The notes under the pieces were generated by a model, which was given only the letters and a program-made list of their open reading frames with translations, did no database searches and was not told the origin of the DNA. A stretch of 64,000 nucleotides of DNA from Begonia masoniana (taxonomy: Eukaryota > Streptophyta > Magnoliopsida > Cucurbitales > Begoniaceae): positions 24,769,432 through 24,833,431 of the forward strand of contig CM039509.1 in the NCBI GenBank assembly GCA_022432975.1. Direction: 5' to 3'. A program made the translations under genes and the position numbers. Every line of letters begins with the position of its first letter. Position 1 is the first letter of the stretch. Below, in pieces: positions 47,260 to 59,440 of this stretch.

Positions 47260-49186
47260 TTTGTGATTGTGTTCATCGATGACATCTTGATCTATTCGAA
47301 GATGAAAGAGGAATACGAAGAGCACCTACGGATAGTTTTGGACGTTTTGCAACGACGCCAGCTTTACCCAAAATTCTCTAAGTGTGAGTTTTAGCTTGAC
47401 AGAATAAGCTTTCTCGGCCATATCATATCTCAAGAGGGAATCTTAGTGGATCCAGCTAAGATCGAGGTTGTCAGGGATTGGCCACAGCTTAAGAACGTGC
47501 GTGAGGTACGCGGATTTCTTGGATTGGCAGGATACTATAGGAAGTTCATTGAGGGATTTTCAAAGATAGCAGTCCCTCTATCCCGATTGACGAGAAAGAA
47601 TGAAAAGTTTGTATGGTCTGCTGCATGTGAAAAGAGATTCAATGAGCTGAAACAAAGACTGACTACAGCACCAGTGTTAACATTGCCTGTTGAAGGCGAT
47701 AAGTTCAGTATATACTGCGATGCTTCAAAGATTGGACTTGGGTGTGTGTTGATGCAGGAGGGCAGGGTCATTGCTTATACTTCTAGGCAGTTAAAGTCGT
47801 ACGAGCAAAATTATCCGACACACGACCTTGAGCTTGCAGCGGTTGTCTTTGCTTTAAAAATCTGGAGACACAATCTGTATGGGCAGCAGTGTGAGGTGTT
47901 CTCCTATCACAAGAGCTTAAAGTATTTGTTTACACAAAAGGAACTTAATATGGGACAACGAAGGTTGTTGGAGTTCGTTAGAGATTATAATTTTGAAATT
48001 AAATACCACCCAGAGAAGGAAAATAAAGTCACAGACGCTTTGAGCAAGATGCCTTCTACTAGTCAGCCTTTGCTTGCATCGATGTCGGGAATGCTAAGGT
48101 CTTAGATCAAGAGGTTTGATATGGAGATTGTGGCTGAGTTGTCCAATATGCTCACGAACATTTCTCTTAGGCCGACAATAATTGACAGACTCCAAGAAGC
48201 TCAGAAAGAAGACTTGGAGTGTGAGAGATATCGATTGAGCGTAGCATCTGAGGACCCGTTCGATTTCAGCTTGTTGGATGATGGTGTATTGAGATTCAGG
48301 CATAGGTGTAACAATGAAGAGCTAAAGAGAGAAATCTTAACCGAGGCACACTCCTCGGCATACTCAGTGCATCCGGGGAGCACGAAAATGTACAGAGACC
48401 TGAGACAACATTTCTGGTGGCCGAACATGAAGAGAGAGATTACCAGGTATGTGGAAACCTGCCTGGTTTGCCAACAGGTTAAGGCGAAACACCAAAGGCC
48501 AGTCGGAACCTTACAGCCACTGCCGATTCCGGAGTGAAAATGTGAGCAAATCTCTATGAATTTCATTGTTGGACTCCCGAGAACGACAAAGGGGAACGAT
48601 GGTATCTTGGTAATTGTGGACCATTTGACAAAGACGGTCCACTTCCTATCAATGAAGATGACCTATTCTATGGATCAGCTCGCCGAGCTGTATGTGCAGG
48701 AGATCGTCAGGTTACACGGAGTGCCTATTTCGATAGTTTCTGATAGAGATGCCAGGTTTACTTGAAAATTTTGGAAGAGCCTACATAAGGCGATGGGAAC
48801 TCAGTTGAATTTTAGCACGGCGTTTCATCCTCAGACTGACGGACAGACAGAAAGAACGAATCAGATTCTTTAGGATATGCTTAGAGCTTGCGTGCTGGAG
48901 TTCCAGGGCTCGTGGAGTCGATATTTGCCCTTGATTGAGTTCTCTTACAATAACATCTTCCAGGCTACGATTGACATGGCTCAGTACGAGGCATTGTATG
49001 GTCGAAAGTGTAGGTCTCTGCTATACTGGGACGAGGTGTGTGAAGCTAGCATAATCGGCCCAGATATTTTGCAGCAAACAGCAGAGAAGATCGCTGTTAT
49101 CAAGCAGCGTATACAGATAGCACAGAGCCGCCAAAAGAGTTATGCTGACACTAGACAGAGGGAATTGCAGTTCAAGGAGGGTGATG
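47260..49186 (+). pseudogene. Element B RT end, RNase H and integrase
   Basis: Resumes RT at [14 protein letters not shown] directly after element D. Next come [17 protein letters not shown], RNase H ([21 protein letters not shown], and FSYHKSL where FSDHKSL is usual, so a catalytic Asp is lost) and the integrase finger ([31 protein letters not shown]). The core D,D,E motifs are MNFIVG (Asp to Asn), SDRDARFT and QTERTNQIL. Stops occur at about 48104, 48537, 48763 and 48873. The frame breaks off at KEGDD where element F enters. The GPY/F module, chromodomain and 3' LTR are outside the window. Confidence 0.9.
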
Positions 49187-50101
49187 ACACGGAATCCCTT
49201 AGAGAAGGGTCCATGTATAACCCACAAAATGTAAGAAATGTGCTCGGGTGCAAGTGTGATGCAAAACTCTACAATAAAGAGAAGAAAATGGCAAGAAATA
49301 TAACTAAAATGCATGAATGTAATATGCATGTGAGATGGCCGAGAATGATATGCATTATGTAGGCATGAAATGTGAAAGAAAATAGAAAAATAGATGAAGA
49401 GAAAAGTGTGTGAAATGGTGAAGTGATGAATGATAATAACAAGAAATAAATGACAAGAAGATAAAGGTGGAGTGTGTGATATTGATGGCCGAATTTAAAG
49501 GTGGGAATGTGTGCGAAAGTGAAGCGGAAATGAAAATAATGGAAATACCATTGGTGGACCTGTATAGCGATCTTACGGTTTAAGCTCTCGGGAAAATGAT
49601 TTTCCCGGAGGAAAAACGACCACCGTAGGCCGTGAATTTATAAAAAAGCAATGATTGTCATACATGCACCAATGCCATGAATTTATAGAGTCCTAGGGTG
49701 GATTATTAGGGTTTCCATAAGGATGAATGAATGGTGGCCCTTGGATGAAAAAGGATGGATGGCCAAGATCAAAGCAAACAAGCACACTTCCTAGGGAGGA
49801 GATGAATGTCATGCCTAAAGGTATCAATGGAGAGAATCTTGCCACATTATCAATCCATGTTGCCACTAACTCTTGTACCTGCAAAATTATACCTTTAAAT
49901 GTGGGCTCTTCTTTGGGCCATGGCTTCTTTTGGGCTCCATTTGTTGTAGACTTTTTCCTTTGAATATTTGAGTTGAAATTCTTCAACCCATAATCTACCA
50001 ACATTCATCTAACCCTAACCATACAATCTAATGCATGCAATGCAATTATAAAATCCATACAATAAAGGCGAATGCATGTCAAATAAGTTCGAAAATAAAA
50101 A
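49187..50101 (-). mobile_element. 3' non-coding end, probably LTR, of element F
   Basis: Begins where element B coding stops (GGTGATGA, then CACGG). No gene. It contains a short palindrome TCGGGAAAATGATTTTCCCGG near 49590. The LTR boundary cannot be set because the partner LTR lies beyond 64000. Confidence 0.5.
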
Positions 50102-50607
50102 TTACAAATTATTGGGCCGGGAATACAAATTCCCATAGGCCGAATGGTGAATCCTTCCATGTGCTCCCAAATGCATTACTTCCTCAAAAATATTCCTACA
50201 AAAAGAAAACACGTAATAAGTAGAGAGATGATAAAAAGCTTGGGACTTTACTAATTTTTCTTTTAATTGCAACCCGAGGCACGTCATCCTCTCCGGGTGA
50301 TTTGAGGATTTGACCTCAAATCCGTTGGTTGACTTTTTCTCAATAATGTCCCCTACAATGTCTTGTATACTCCTTGAAGGCTCGAATTTGAATGCAATGA
50401 GGGAATGTTCTTTCGTTATAAAGCACTTCACCAAGAGATGTTCTAGATGGAAAAGGATAAAGGTTAAGATGGTCTTACTAATGTTTTCTTTAGCGGGGGT
50501 GGAAAAATTGAATTCAACGGCTATTTTGGAGGGCGATTGCTCGGTGATGGAAGGAAATTTTCCAAAGTAGGTGAATCCGACAAAGAGTAAAGTGTGAATG
50601 CTAAAGT
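50102..50607 (-). CDS. Element F ORF, C-terminal part (no recognised domain)
   Basis: Minus-strand frame ending at 50102. Removing element E (and one AAAGT copy) joins it in phase, without a stop, to the frame at 60362-61421. It reads HSLIAFKFEPSRSIQDIVG and NGFEVKSSNHPERMTC and ends GNLYSRPNNL. I do not recognise RT, RNase H or integrase here. It is the tail of the protease-containing ORF of element F. Confidence 0.65.
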
Positions 50608-51523
50608 TGCAATACCCGGCTTGTACGGAATATTAATAATATATTATGTGATGGCATTTTTGTAAATATGTCAAATCAAGTCTGTTTTGAGAAAAGAAAG
50701 CGTCATTAGAATCCTAACGATTAATTGGAATTTTAAGGAATTTACGAGAATTTTCGGAGTAATAACGCCATGTTTCGAGTAATTACGTTTCTCGAAATAT
50801 AAAGGATGTTTTAGTAAAAATAGTAAACGAGGTTCGAATTATGAACAGACAATTTTAAAAGAACCCTGTCAATGAGTTGGAGTTATTGGTAAATTAAAGA
50901 AATTTGGAGAAACCGAATAGCTAGTTAATTAACGAAACAAAGGATGAAACAAATATAAAAATTGAAGGAAGGGTAGAACGGTACTTTACCAAGCCAATTT
51001 AATTAAAATCAAACTTTTCTCTCATCACCAGAACACTTCACGATTCTGGTTTTCTCTCCCTCTTCCCAGGCGGCGATTCCCTTCTCTGCCATCGACGATC
51101 CTTCAACGTTCCGACTTCCGTTCGTCTTCCGTTCTTCACGTTTTCTCCTCCAACCGACGCCCTAGGTATGAATCTACGATCTTAGAACGTTTATTTTGAC
51201 TTTTTCGGAGTTTGAACAATTAGGGTTTTGTTTAAAAATGCGATTTAGGGTTCAAAATTTATAGATTTATCGTAATTAAGGATATAGTGAACGTATTGGA
51301 CGAAGTTAGATTAATTTGTGAAAAATGTTAAAATTGGAGAATTTTTGGGTTTTTTAGGAAAACTTGTTAATTGTGATTTTGAACTATCGAGCACTAATTG
51401 GTGGTTTAAATGCTTCGATTAGTTAAGTTAGAACTTTTAGGAATTTCTTTAGTTAAGGTTTTGTCAATTTGGACGTTTAGAAGCTTAAACTCGTTTTAAC
51501 TCCGATGTTGTATTTTGCCTCAG

Positions 51524-51568
51524 AAAAACAACGCTCGTGGACGGAGCTTGAGCTGCTTTGGACACGAG
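51524..51568 (+). other. Candidate leader exon 2 in LTR E
   Basis: 45 nt between TTTTGCCTCAG and GTAAGTTC. In phase with exon 3 it reads QRSWTELELLWTRG. An in-frame ATG (51504) lies just upstream, inside the candidate intron. If that intron were retained, a 36-residue frame would run to the exon-3 stop. Confidence 0.5.
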
Positions 51569-52167
51569 GTAAGTTCTCGTGATCTTCTCTGGCCGATTGG
51601 CCTACACTGTACGTCGAGGTCGTCTCGAGGAGTTTTGGTGACGTGTTTATTTAATCGCTTTGGTTGGGTAGTTAGGGTTCGATCGTTTTATAGGTTGATG
51701 TTGTGTTTTGATGGTATGCTCCGTATGTATGTTTACTTTCTGTCATATTGAACTGTTCACGCATCACGTGCTTTAAAAGAACATAGAAAATAAATTTCCG
51801 CATGATGTTTTAAAGAAAATGGCGATGTGGCTTGGAGAGGGGCACGACCTATTGTGGAGACCGATTACGGGTTTGTCACAATACCACATATATTGCATAC
51901 TCATACAGTTATACAGTTACAGGTCATGCGAGATGGGGCTCAGGCACGACTGTAAGTGTTGTAAGCGTGTACCCCCCCGTCTAGCTGGAAAGAGTAGTCC
52001 GACCGCTGGATGTGCTCTCTCCGGTTAGGAGACTGAGATCTCGGTGACACCCACAGAGTAAAGATAAAGAAAATGCTGCATGATTTCTGAACTCATATGC
52101 ATAGCATACATGTACATTTACTAGAACTTGCTGAGATTTTTATCTTATAGGTGTCTGTATGGTGTAG

Positions 52168-52214
52168 GTGACTTCGACATAGGTGAGGACAAGATCCCTC
52201 CACCTGAGGAGTGA
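52168..52214 (+). other. Candidate leader exon 3 with conserved stop, LTR E 5'
   Basis: 47 nt from GGTGTAG to TGA; the frame gives DFDIGEDKIPPPEE. Confidence 0.5.
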
Positions 52215-52732
52215 TGCAGTTGACGGAGGATGGCTTGCGTGGTGTGCTGGCGCAGTCGATACTTACCTGACCCATGGAGATGTATGTATAGGTTTTGGGG
52301 TTATCGGGATCGTCTGGGCTGATGGTTGTATAGACATTTTAGGATGTTTGGATCTGATAGTGGATAGGTTAAATGTTTTAAGCGTTTTGGAAACTGATTT
52401 ATAATTGTTTTGAAAATCTTTTATTGAAAGTATTTTGTAACTGTTTAGTGATTTTAAAACAGGAGGATATGTTAGACTTTCAAACGGAATCACGCGGTTT
52501 ATTTTTGTGAAAACGTGTTTTGTTTTATTTACGTCTCGAGTCAGTTTCGGACGGTATTTCGGAGGATGTATGAGTGTTGAGAGATTTGATGTTGAAATAA
52601 ATGATAAGGATGTAGTTAGAGTTGTGTTAGTAAATAGTGAAGAATATGTTTAAGTGTTATGCAGGAAAATAAAGAAAAGAGAAAGGGTGAAGGGAGAGGG
52701 AGCCGCGCTCTCTGGAATTTTCCAGAGAGCCT

Positions 52733-52892
52733 GGCGATCGATCACCCAGGGAGGGCGATTGATCGCCCCCTTCTCTGCCGAAGCGATCATCTGGTGAATG
52801 CGATCGCTGGGGGCGATCAACCAGGCGAGCGATCGCCTGGTTGTGATCGCCATGGGCAATCGATAGCCAGATTTTGGGCGTTCGATCACCCC
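52733..52892. repeat. GCGATCGATCGC palindrome array, LTR E 5'
   Basis: About ten GCGATCG or GATCGATC cores in 160 bp. Some are mutated relative to the 3' LTR, for example GATCACC for GATCGCC, as expected of CpG decay. Confidence 0.85.
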
Positions 52893-53156
52893 TCATATAT
52901 TTGGGACAAAAGTCCCTTTTGCCCTCTGAGCGCTGGACGATTGTTTTATTCAATTTTAATTGATTTAATGGTTTTATTTAAATTGTTTTAAGATTAATTT
53001 AAATGGTTTAACATCTTAGACTTCAACGATTTTAATTCCAATCTCGATTCTGATTTTAAAGTTTTATTTTTGCTTAAACGATAGGTTTAAAGTTAATGAG
53101 GAAAAAAAAGTATATGTACGGGAAATTAGGGACAGTATTAGGGTCGTCACAGTTTC

Positions 53157-53168
53157 TGGTATCAGAGC
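53157..53168 (+). other. Primer binding site (tRNA-iMet), element E
   Basis: TGGTATCAGAGC, 5 nt after the LTR end. Confidence 0.9.
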
Positions 53169-53239
53169 CCCCGGGTTTTAAAATCGATTCTGTAGACTGC
53201 TCGACTGCGCAGCCACTACGCAGACATTATTCATCAACT

Positions 53240-53305
53240 GTAAGTATGTTTATAGCTTTAATTGATTTCTAGTTTCTTAGAATATTTGTTTTAACTTTTA
53301 TATAG
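53240..53305 (+). other. Intron-like segment in element E leader
   Basis: CAACT/GTAAGTATG to TTTTATATAG, 66 bp, 12 nt before the gag ATG. Confidence 0.5.
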
Positions 53306-53317
53306 GAGTATATAATT

Positions 53318-54547
53318 ATGGTGCGTCGAGGAAACGACCGAGATGACCGAGACAATACGATAGACACTTTAAAGGACTTTATTGCACAACAGTCCCAACA
53401 TATGGAGCGTCAGGCCCAACAGATGGAAAGGCAGTCCCAACAGCTGGGCTCCTTAATTGACCGCGAGGGCGTTAGAGCTCGTGAGGCGGCGACTCCTAGC
53501 AATAAGGGGATGGAGAGATTCTAGAAGCTCCAACCTCCTATTTTCAACGGACAGTCTATGGATCCCTCTTCAGCTGAGGAGTGGGTTCGAACCATGGAGG
53601 AAATGATGGCCTATGCTAGCATTGAAGACGGGGAGAAGGTTGCGTTGGTGACCTACCACCTAGCATTGGATGCTCGATTCTGGTGGGACTCCATCAAGGC
53701 TACTACCGATGTGACGATTATGGGATGAGAGAGATTCAGAGAGCTGTTTTATGACAAGTATTTCAGCCATACCGTACGGGAGGCGAAGATGGTTGAATTT
53801 ATGCAATTACGGCAAGTTGGTTCGATTGCCGAGTACGTGAGGAAGTTCTAAGCCATTTCTTGATTCGCGCCACATCAGGTCAGCGTTAACGAGGACAAAG
53901 TACGTAGATTTTTGCAAGGGCTTAGTCAGGAATTCTGGATGCGTCTTACTATATCTTGAGTACGGAATGTATCATATGATGAGATTGTGGCCAGGGCGCT
54001 TGATATTGAGGCAGTTGATAGAGATTCTGTCAAACCGAGGGAGCCATCTAAGGGCTTTTTCCGAGAGATACGTCCTCAGTCTCTGAACCGAGGTTGGCAG
54101 CTTAGAGCACAGCCCCAGCAGCAACAGAGGGGTGTTAAAAGACCTCTTGAGGGAGGTAATGATTGGGGTAAGGGGAAGCAAGTACAAGGGGCTTCTTAGA
54201 TACTTCTTTGTCCTAAATGCCAGAGGGAACACACTGGCCAGTGCAGATTGGGCACGAATGTGTGCTATCGTTGTGGAGATGCAGGCCATTTCGTCAGAGA
54301 TTGTCCAAAGCCCGACCGAGATCTGTCAGGCGGTGATCAGAGGAGAGTTATGCCGAGGATCTTCGCATTTATTGAGCCTGGTGATGTTGACGACGAGGCT
54401 CATCCCTCTGTGATAGCAGGTACTATTCTGATTATGGGTACAGCTGTATTTACTTTGATGGATACCGAAGCTACGCACTCCTTCATATCGACTGCATGCA
54501 TGACTAGATTGTGATTAGAGTCTGAGTTAGCTGGGGTCGAGTATAGA
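53318..54547 (+). pseudogene. Element E gag and protease start
   Basis: ATG at 53318: MVRRGNDRDDRDNTI, then a glutamine-rich coiled-coil stretch (HMERQAQQMERQSQQ). Capsid blocks follow but are cut by stops at 53522, about 53726, 53849, 53861 and 53958. The zinc knuckle CYRCGDAGHFVRDC (about 54263-54304) is intact. Protease reads LMDTEATHSF near 54457: the active-site Gly of DTG is Glu, which should inactivate it. Another stop follows TRL at 54512. Several stops are CAG-to-TAG or CGA-to-TGA changes. Confidence 0.9.
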
Positions 54548-57500
54548 GTGATGCTGCCTTCAGGAGAGCTTATGCAGTCAGAACGTATTCTCCAGGGCAA
54601 CGTCATCTCAGTGGGGGATATTACCCTTTATGCTCGTTTGATAGTTATGAGCATAGAGCGGTATGATCTTATCTTAGGGATGGACTGGCTTGCACAACAC
54701 TTCGCCACTATCGATTGTCGATCCGGGATTGTGACCTTTCGACCCCCGGGTAAAGCCGAGTTTTCTTATCAGGTGATGAACCGATTGAGTGGATCGCCTA
54801 TTTCTTATTCCATGAAGGTCAACGAGCAGTTTAAAGGTGCGTACTCTATTTATTTGGCCTCAGTATTTGATGTTCAGTTACTCAGCGGAGTAAAGCCGAG
54901 TGACATTCCTATTGTCAGAGAGTTCTCTAAGGTTTTCCTTGATGATCTTCCTGGGTTACCGCCGGACTGGGAGATTGAATTCACTATTGATGTCTATCCT
55001 AATACCGCGCCAAGGTTTAAGAACCCATATCGGTTGGCACCAGCCGAGTTAAAAGAGCTGAAGACTCAGCTTGACGAGTTGTTAGAGAAGGGTTTTATTT
55101 GACCCAGCGTTTCACCCTGGGTTGCGCCCGTTCTGTTTGTCAAGAAGAAAGACGGGACCCTCAGGATGTGCATCAATTATAGAGAATTGAACAAATTGAC
55201 GGTGAAGAATAAGTATCCGTTGCCCCGGATCGATGACTTATTTGATCAGCTGCAAGGTGCCCGAGTATTTTCCAGGATTGACCTACGCTCGGGTTACTAT
55301 CAGTTGAAGGTCCGGAAGGAAGATATACAGAAAACGCCTTTCCGAACGAGGTATGGACATTATGAGTTCCTTGTCATGTCTTTTGGACTTACTAATGCCC
55401 CTGCAGCGTTTATGGATTTGATGAACCGTGTCTTCAAGGAGTATCTAGACAAGTTCGTGGTGGTTTTCATTGACGATATCTTGGTCTATTCCAAGACGAA
55501 GGAAGAGCACGAGGAGCATTTGAGGATTGTATTGCGAATTCTGAGTCAACGCCAGTTATATCCAAAGTTTTCTAAATGCGAGTTTTGGCGAGACAGAGTG
55601 AGTTTCCTTGGCCATATTATATCGCAGGATGGAGTTTCTGTGGATCCGAGAAAAATTCAGGTGGTCAGAGATTGGCCACAGCCGAAGAACGTACGTGAGG
55701 TGCGTGGATTTCTCGGATTAACTGGTTATTACCCGACGTTTATAGAGGGGTTTTTGAAGATCGCACTTCCTCTTTCACGATTGACTCGGAAGAACGAGAG
55801 ATTTATATGGTCGGCTGCTTGTGACAATAGTTTTATGGAGTTAAAGCAGAGATTGACCACCGCTCCAGTATTGGCGCTACCTGTTGAAGGTGACAAGTTT
55901 AGTATTTATTGTGATGCATCTGGAGTTGGACTCGGTTGTGTATTGATGCAGTTGGGGAGAGTTATTGCTTATGCTTCTCGGCAGCTGAAGCCGTACCAGT
56001 AGAATTACCCTACGCACGACCTTGAGTTAGCAGCTGTGGTCTTCGCACTGAAGATATGGAGGCATTATTTATATGGGCAGCAGTGCGAGATATTTTCCGA
56101 CCACAAGAGCCTGAAGTATTTATTTACGCAAAAAGAGCTGAATATGCGATAGAGAAGGTGGCTTGAGTTCGTCAAAGATTATGATTTTGATATCAAGTAC
56201 CATCTAGGAAAGGCGAACAAGGTTGCTGATGCTTTGAGTAGAATGCCTTCTACAAGTCAGCCTTCACTAGCAGCGATGTCAGTTACGCTGCGGTCTGAGA
56301 TTGAGAGGTTCGATGTGGAGATAGTGGCAGAGTTGTCCAGTATGCTCACTAACATTTCTCTCAAGTCGACTATTCTGCATAGAATACGCGAAGCTCAGTC
56401 AAATGATACGGAGTGTGAGGAGCTTCGATCGAGTATGAACTTAGGTGACTCGTCGAATTTCCACTTATCAGATGATGGTGTTCTAAAGTTCATGCATAGG
56501 TGGTACGTGCCTAACGACAAGGATCTGAAGAAGGAGATATTGGCTGAGGCACATTCTTCAGCATATTCTGTACACCCGGGAAGTACTAAGATGTACCGGG
56601 ATTTAAAGCAACACTTTTGGTGGCCGAACATGAAGAGAGAGGTCGCCAAGTACGTTGAAACCTGTCTAGTTTGTCAACAGGTAAAGGCAGAGCACCAGAG
56701 ACCGGCCGGAATTATTTCCACTGCCGATTCCGGAGTGGAAGTGGGAGCAGATCTCCATGGATTTTATTGTGGGGCTCTCGAGGACAACGAAGGGCCATGA
56801 TGGTGTTTGGGTGATCGTTGACCGATTGACAAAGTCGGCCCACTTCTTATCTGTGTGGATGGCATCTTCTATGGATCAGCTCGTCGAGCTTTACGTGCAG
56901 GAGATTGTTAGACTGCATGGAGTGCCAGTTTTTATAGTCTCAGATCGTGATCTGAGATTTACTTCGAAGTTCTAGAAGAGCCTCCATAGAGCTATGGGGA
57001 CTCAGCTTAATTTCAACATGGCATTTCATCCTCAGACTGATGGTCAGACAGAGAGGACGAATCAGATTCTTGAGGATATGCTCAGAGCTTGTGTGCTGGA
57101 GTTTCAGGGCTCGTGGAGCCGATATTTACCTCTGATTGAGTTCTCGTATAACAACAGCTTCCAGGCTACGATAGGCATGGCTCCGTACGAGGCGCTGTAT
57201 GGTCGCAAGTGTAGGTCTCCGTTATATTGGGACGAGGTTGGCGAGGCCAGCATCGTTGGTTCAGAGATTCTACAGCAAACGGCAGAGAAGATTGCTGTTA
57301 TCCGACAGCGTATTGAGATAGCTCAGAGCCGACAGAAGAGCTATGCTGACACGAGACGGCGAGAGCTGGAGTTCGAAGAAGGTGATGAGATTTATCTTAA
57401 AGTTTCTCCCTTTAAAGGCGTTGCGAGATTCGGAAGGAGGGGCAAGTTAAACCCTCGTTATGTGGGGCCCTTTCCTATTCTGAAGAGGATCGGGAAGATG

Positions 57501-57795
57501 GCGTACAGATTAGAGCTTCCAGCTTCTATGGAGGGTATCCACGATGTATTCCATGTATCTATGCTTCGGAAGTGCCTACGCGATCCATCACATATCGTCG
57601 AGGCTAGAGATCGAGGTACAGCCTACCTTGACTTACGAGGAGAGACCCGTATGCATTCAGGAGTCTTCCATCAAGGTATTGCGCAACAAAGAGATTCCGC
57701 TAGTCAAAGTTTTGTGGCGGAACCACGAAGTGGAAGAGGCTACCTCGGAGCGACAGCAGGATATGATGGCTAAGTATCATGAGTTGTTTGTATGA
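54548..57795 (+). pseudogene. Element E protease end, RT, RNase H, integrase, chromodomain
   Basis: Blocks in canonical order. Protease tail: LILGMDWLAQHFATIDCR. RT from about 54935 ([16 protein letters not shown]) has a TGA after EKGFI near 55100, then [22 protein letters not shown] and [11 protein letters not shown] (55166-56002). RNase H has [14 protein letters not shown], with stops at 56000 and near 56150. Integrase has [44 protein letters not shown] (stop next) and [17 protein letters not shown] is [15 protein letters not shown] one-base insertion near 57612 shifts the frame before the chromodomain (LTYEERPV, LRNKEIPLVKVLW, EEATSERQQDMM). Confidence 0.9.
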
Positions 57796-57819
57796 TTTAC
57801 TTTTGTGGACAAAATTCTA

Positions 57820-57835
57820 AATAAGGTGGATGGAA
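57820..57835 (+). other. Polypurine tract of element E (degenerate)
   Basis: AATAAGGTGGATGGAA directly before TGTACTACCCGG; a base-substituted form of the AAGGAGGGTGGA seen in its relatives. Confidence 0.7.
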
Positions 57836-59393
57836 TGTACTACCCGGCTTGTACGGAATATTAATAATATATTATGTGATGACATTTTTGTAAATATGTC
57901 GAATCAAGTCCGTTTTGTGAAAAGAAAGCGTCATTAGAATCCTAACGACTAATTGGAATTTTAAGGAATTTACGAGAATTTTCGAAGTAATAACGCCATA
58001 TTTCGAATAATTACGTTTCTCGAAATATAAAGGATGTTTTAGTAAAAATAGTAAACGAGGTCCGAATTATGAACGGACAGTTTTAAAAGAACCTTGTGAA
58101 TGAGTTGGAGTTATTGGTAAATTAAGGAAATTTGGAGAAACCGAATAGCTAGTTAATTAATGAAACAAATATAAAAATTGAATGAAGGGTAGAACGGTAC
58201 TTTACCAAGCCAATTTAATTAAAATCAAACTTTTCTCTCTTCACCAGAACACTTCACGATTCTTGTTTTCTCTCCCTTTTCCCAAGCGACGATTCCCTTC
58301 TCTGCCATCGACGATCCTTCAACGTTCCGACTTCCGTTCGTCTTCCGTTCTTCACGTTTTCTCCTCCAACCGACGCCCTAGGTATGAATCTACGATCTTA
58401 GAACGTTTATTTCGACTTTTTCGGAGTTTGAACAATTAGGGTTCGTTTAAAAAGGCGATTTAGGGTTCGAAATTTATAGATTTATCGTAATTAAGGATAT
58501 AGTGAACGTATTGGACGTTATTGGACGAAGTTAGATTAATTTGTGAAAAATGTTAAAATTGGAGAATTTTTGGGTTTTTAAGGAAAACTTGTTAATTGTG
58601 ATTTTGAACTATCGAGCACTAATTGGTGGTTTAAATGCTTCGATTAGTTAAGTTAGAACTTTTAGGAATTTCTTTAGTTAAGGTTTTAACAATTTGGACG
58701 TTTAGAAGCTTAAACTCGTTTTAACGCCGATGTTGTATTTTGCCTCAGACAAACAACGCTCGTGGACGGAGCTTGAGTTGCTTTGGACACGAGGTAAGTT
58801 CTCGTGATCTTCTCTGGCCGATTGGCCTACACCGTACGTCGAGGTCGTCTCGAGGAGTTTTGGTGACGTGTTTATTTAATCGCTTTGGTTGGGTAGTTAA
58901 GGTTCGATCGTTTTATAGGTTGATGTTGTGTTTTGATGGTATGCTCCGTATGTATGTTTACTTTCTGTCATATTGAACTGTTCACGCATCACGTGTTTTA
59001 AAAGAACATAGAAAATGAATTTCCGCATGATGTTTTAAAGAAAATGGCGATGTGGCTTGGAGAGGGGCACGACCTATTGTGGAGACCGATTACGGGTTTG
59101 TCACAATACCACATCTATTGCATACTCATACAGTTATACAATTACAGGTCATGCGAGATTTGGCTCAGGCATGGCTGTACGTGTTGTAAGCGTGTACCCC
59201 CTTCGTCTAGCTGGAAAGAGTAGTCCGACCGCTGGATGTGCTCTCTCCAGTTAGGAGGCTGAGATCTCGGTGACACCCACAGAGTAAAGATAAAGAAAAT
59301 GCTGCATGATTTCTAAACTCATATGCATAACATGCATGTACATTTACTAGAACTTGCTGAGATTTTTATCTCATAGGTGTCTGTATGGTGTAG

Positions 59394-59440
59394 GTGACTT
59401 CGACATAAGTGAGGACAAGATCCCTCTACCTGAGGAGTGA
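59394..59440 (+). other. Candidate leader exon 3 with conserved stop, LTR E 3'
   Basis: 47 nt to TGA; the frame gives DFDISEDKIPLPEE, two substitutions from the 5' copy and no indel. Confidence 0.5.

Larger units (their letters stand above)
50608..53151 (+). mobile_element. 5' LTR of element E (Tekay)
   Basis: 2544 bp, TGCAATACCCGG to GGTCGTCACA, with the target duplication AAAGT at 50603-50607. Promoter-like AATTTAATTAAAATC lies near 51000, then a leader with donor CCCTAG/GTATGAA (51166). Candidate exon 2 is 51524-51568 (CCTCAG to GTAAGTTC) and candidate exon 3 is 52168-52214. The GATCGATCG array comes near the U5 end. Confidence 0.95.

Noticed and set aside
48201..48566. Minus-strand 121-codon frame
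   Set aside because: Antisense shadow of element B integrase finger.
51515..51751. 78-codon frame containing NNARGRSLSCFGHE
   Set aside because: It runs through the GTAAGT donor into intron-like DNA; the conserved part is short and another phase fits the downstream exon.
52659..52991. Arg-rich frames (about 110 codons) in the GATCGATCG array
   Set aside because: Overlapping frames on both strands, all from the palindromic repeats; the same occurs at 22141-22526 and 59842-60100.
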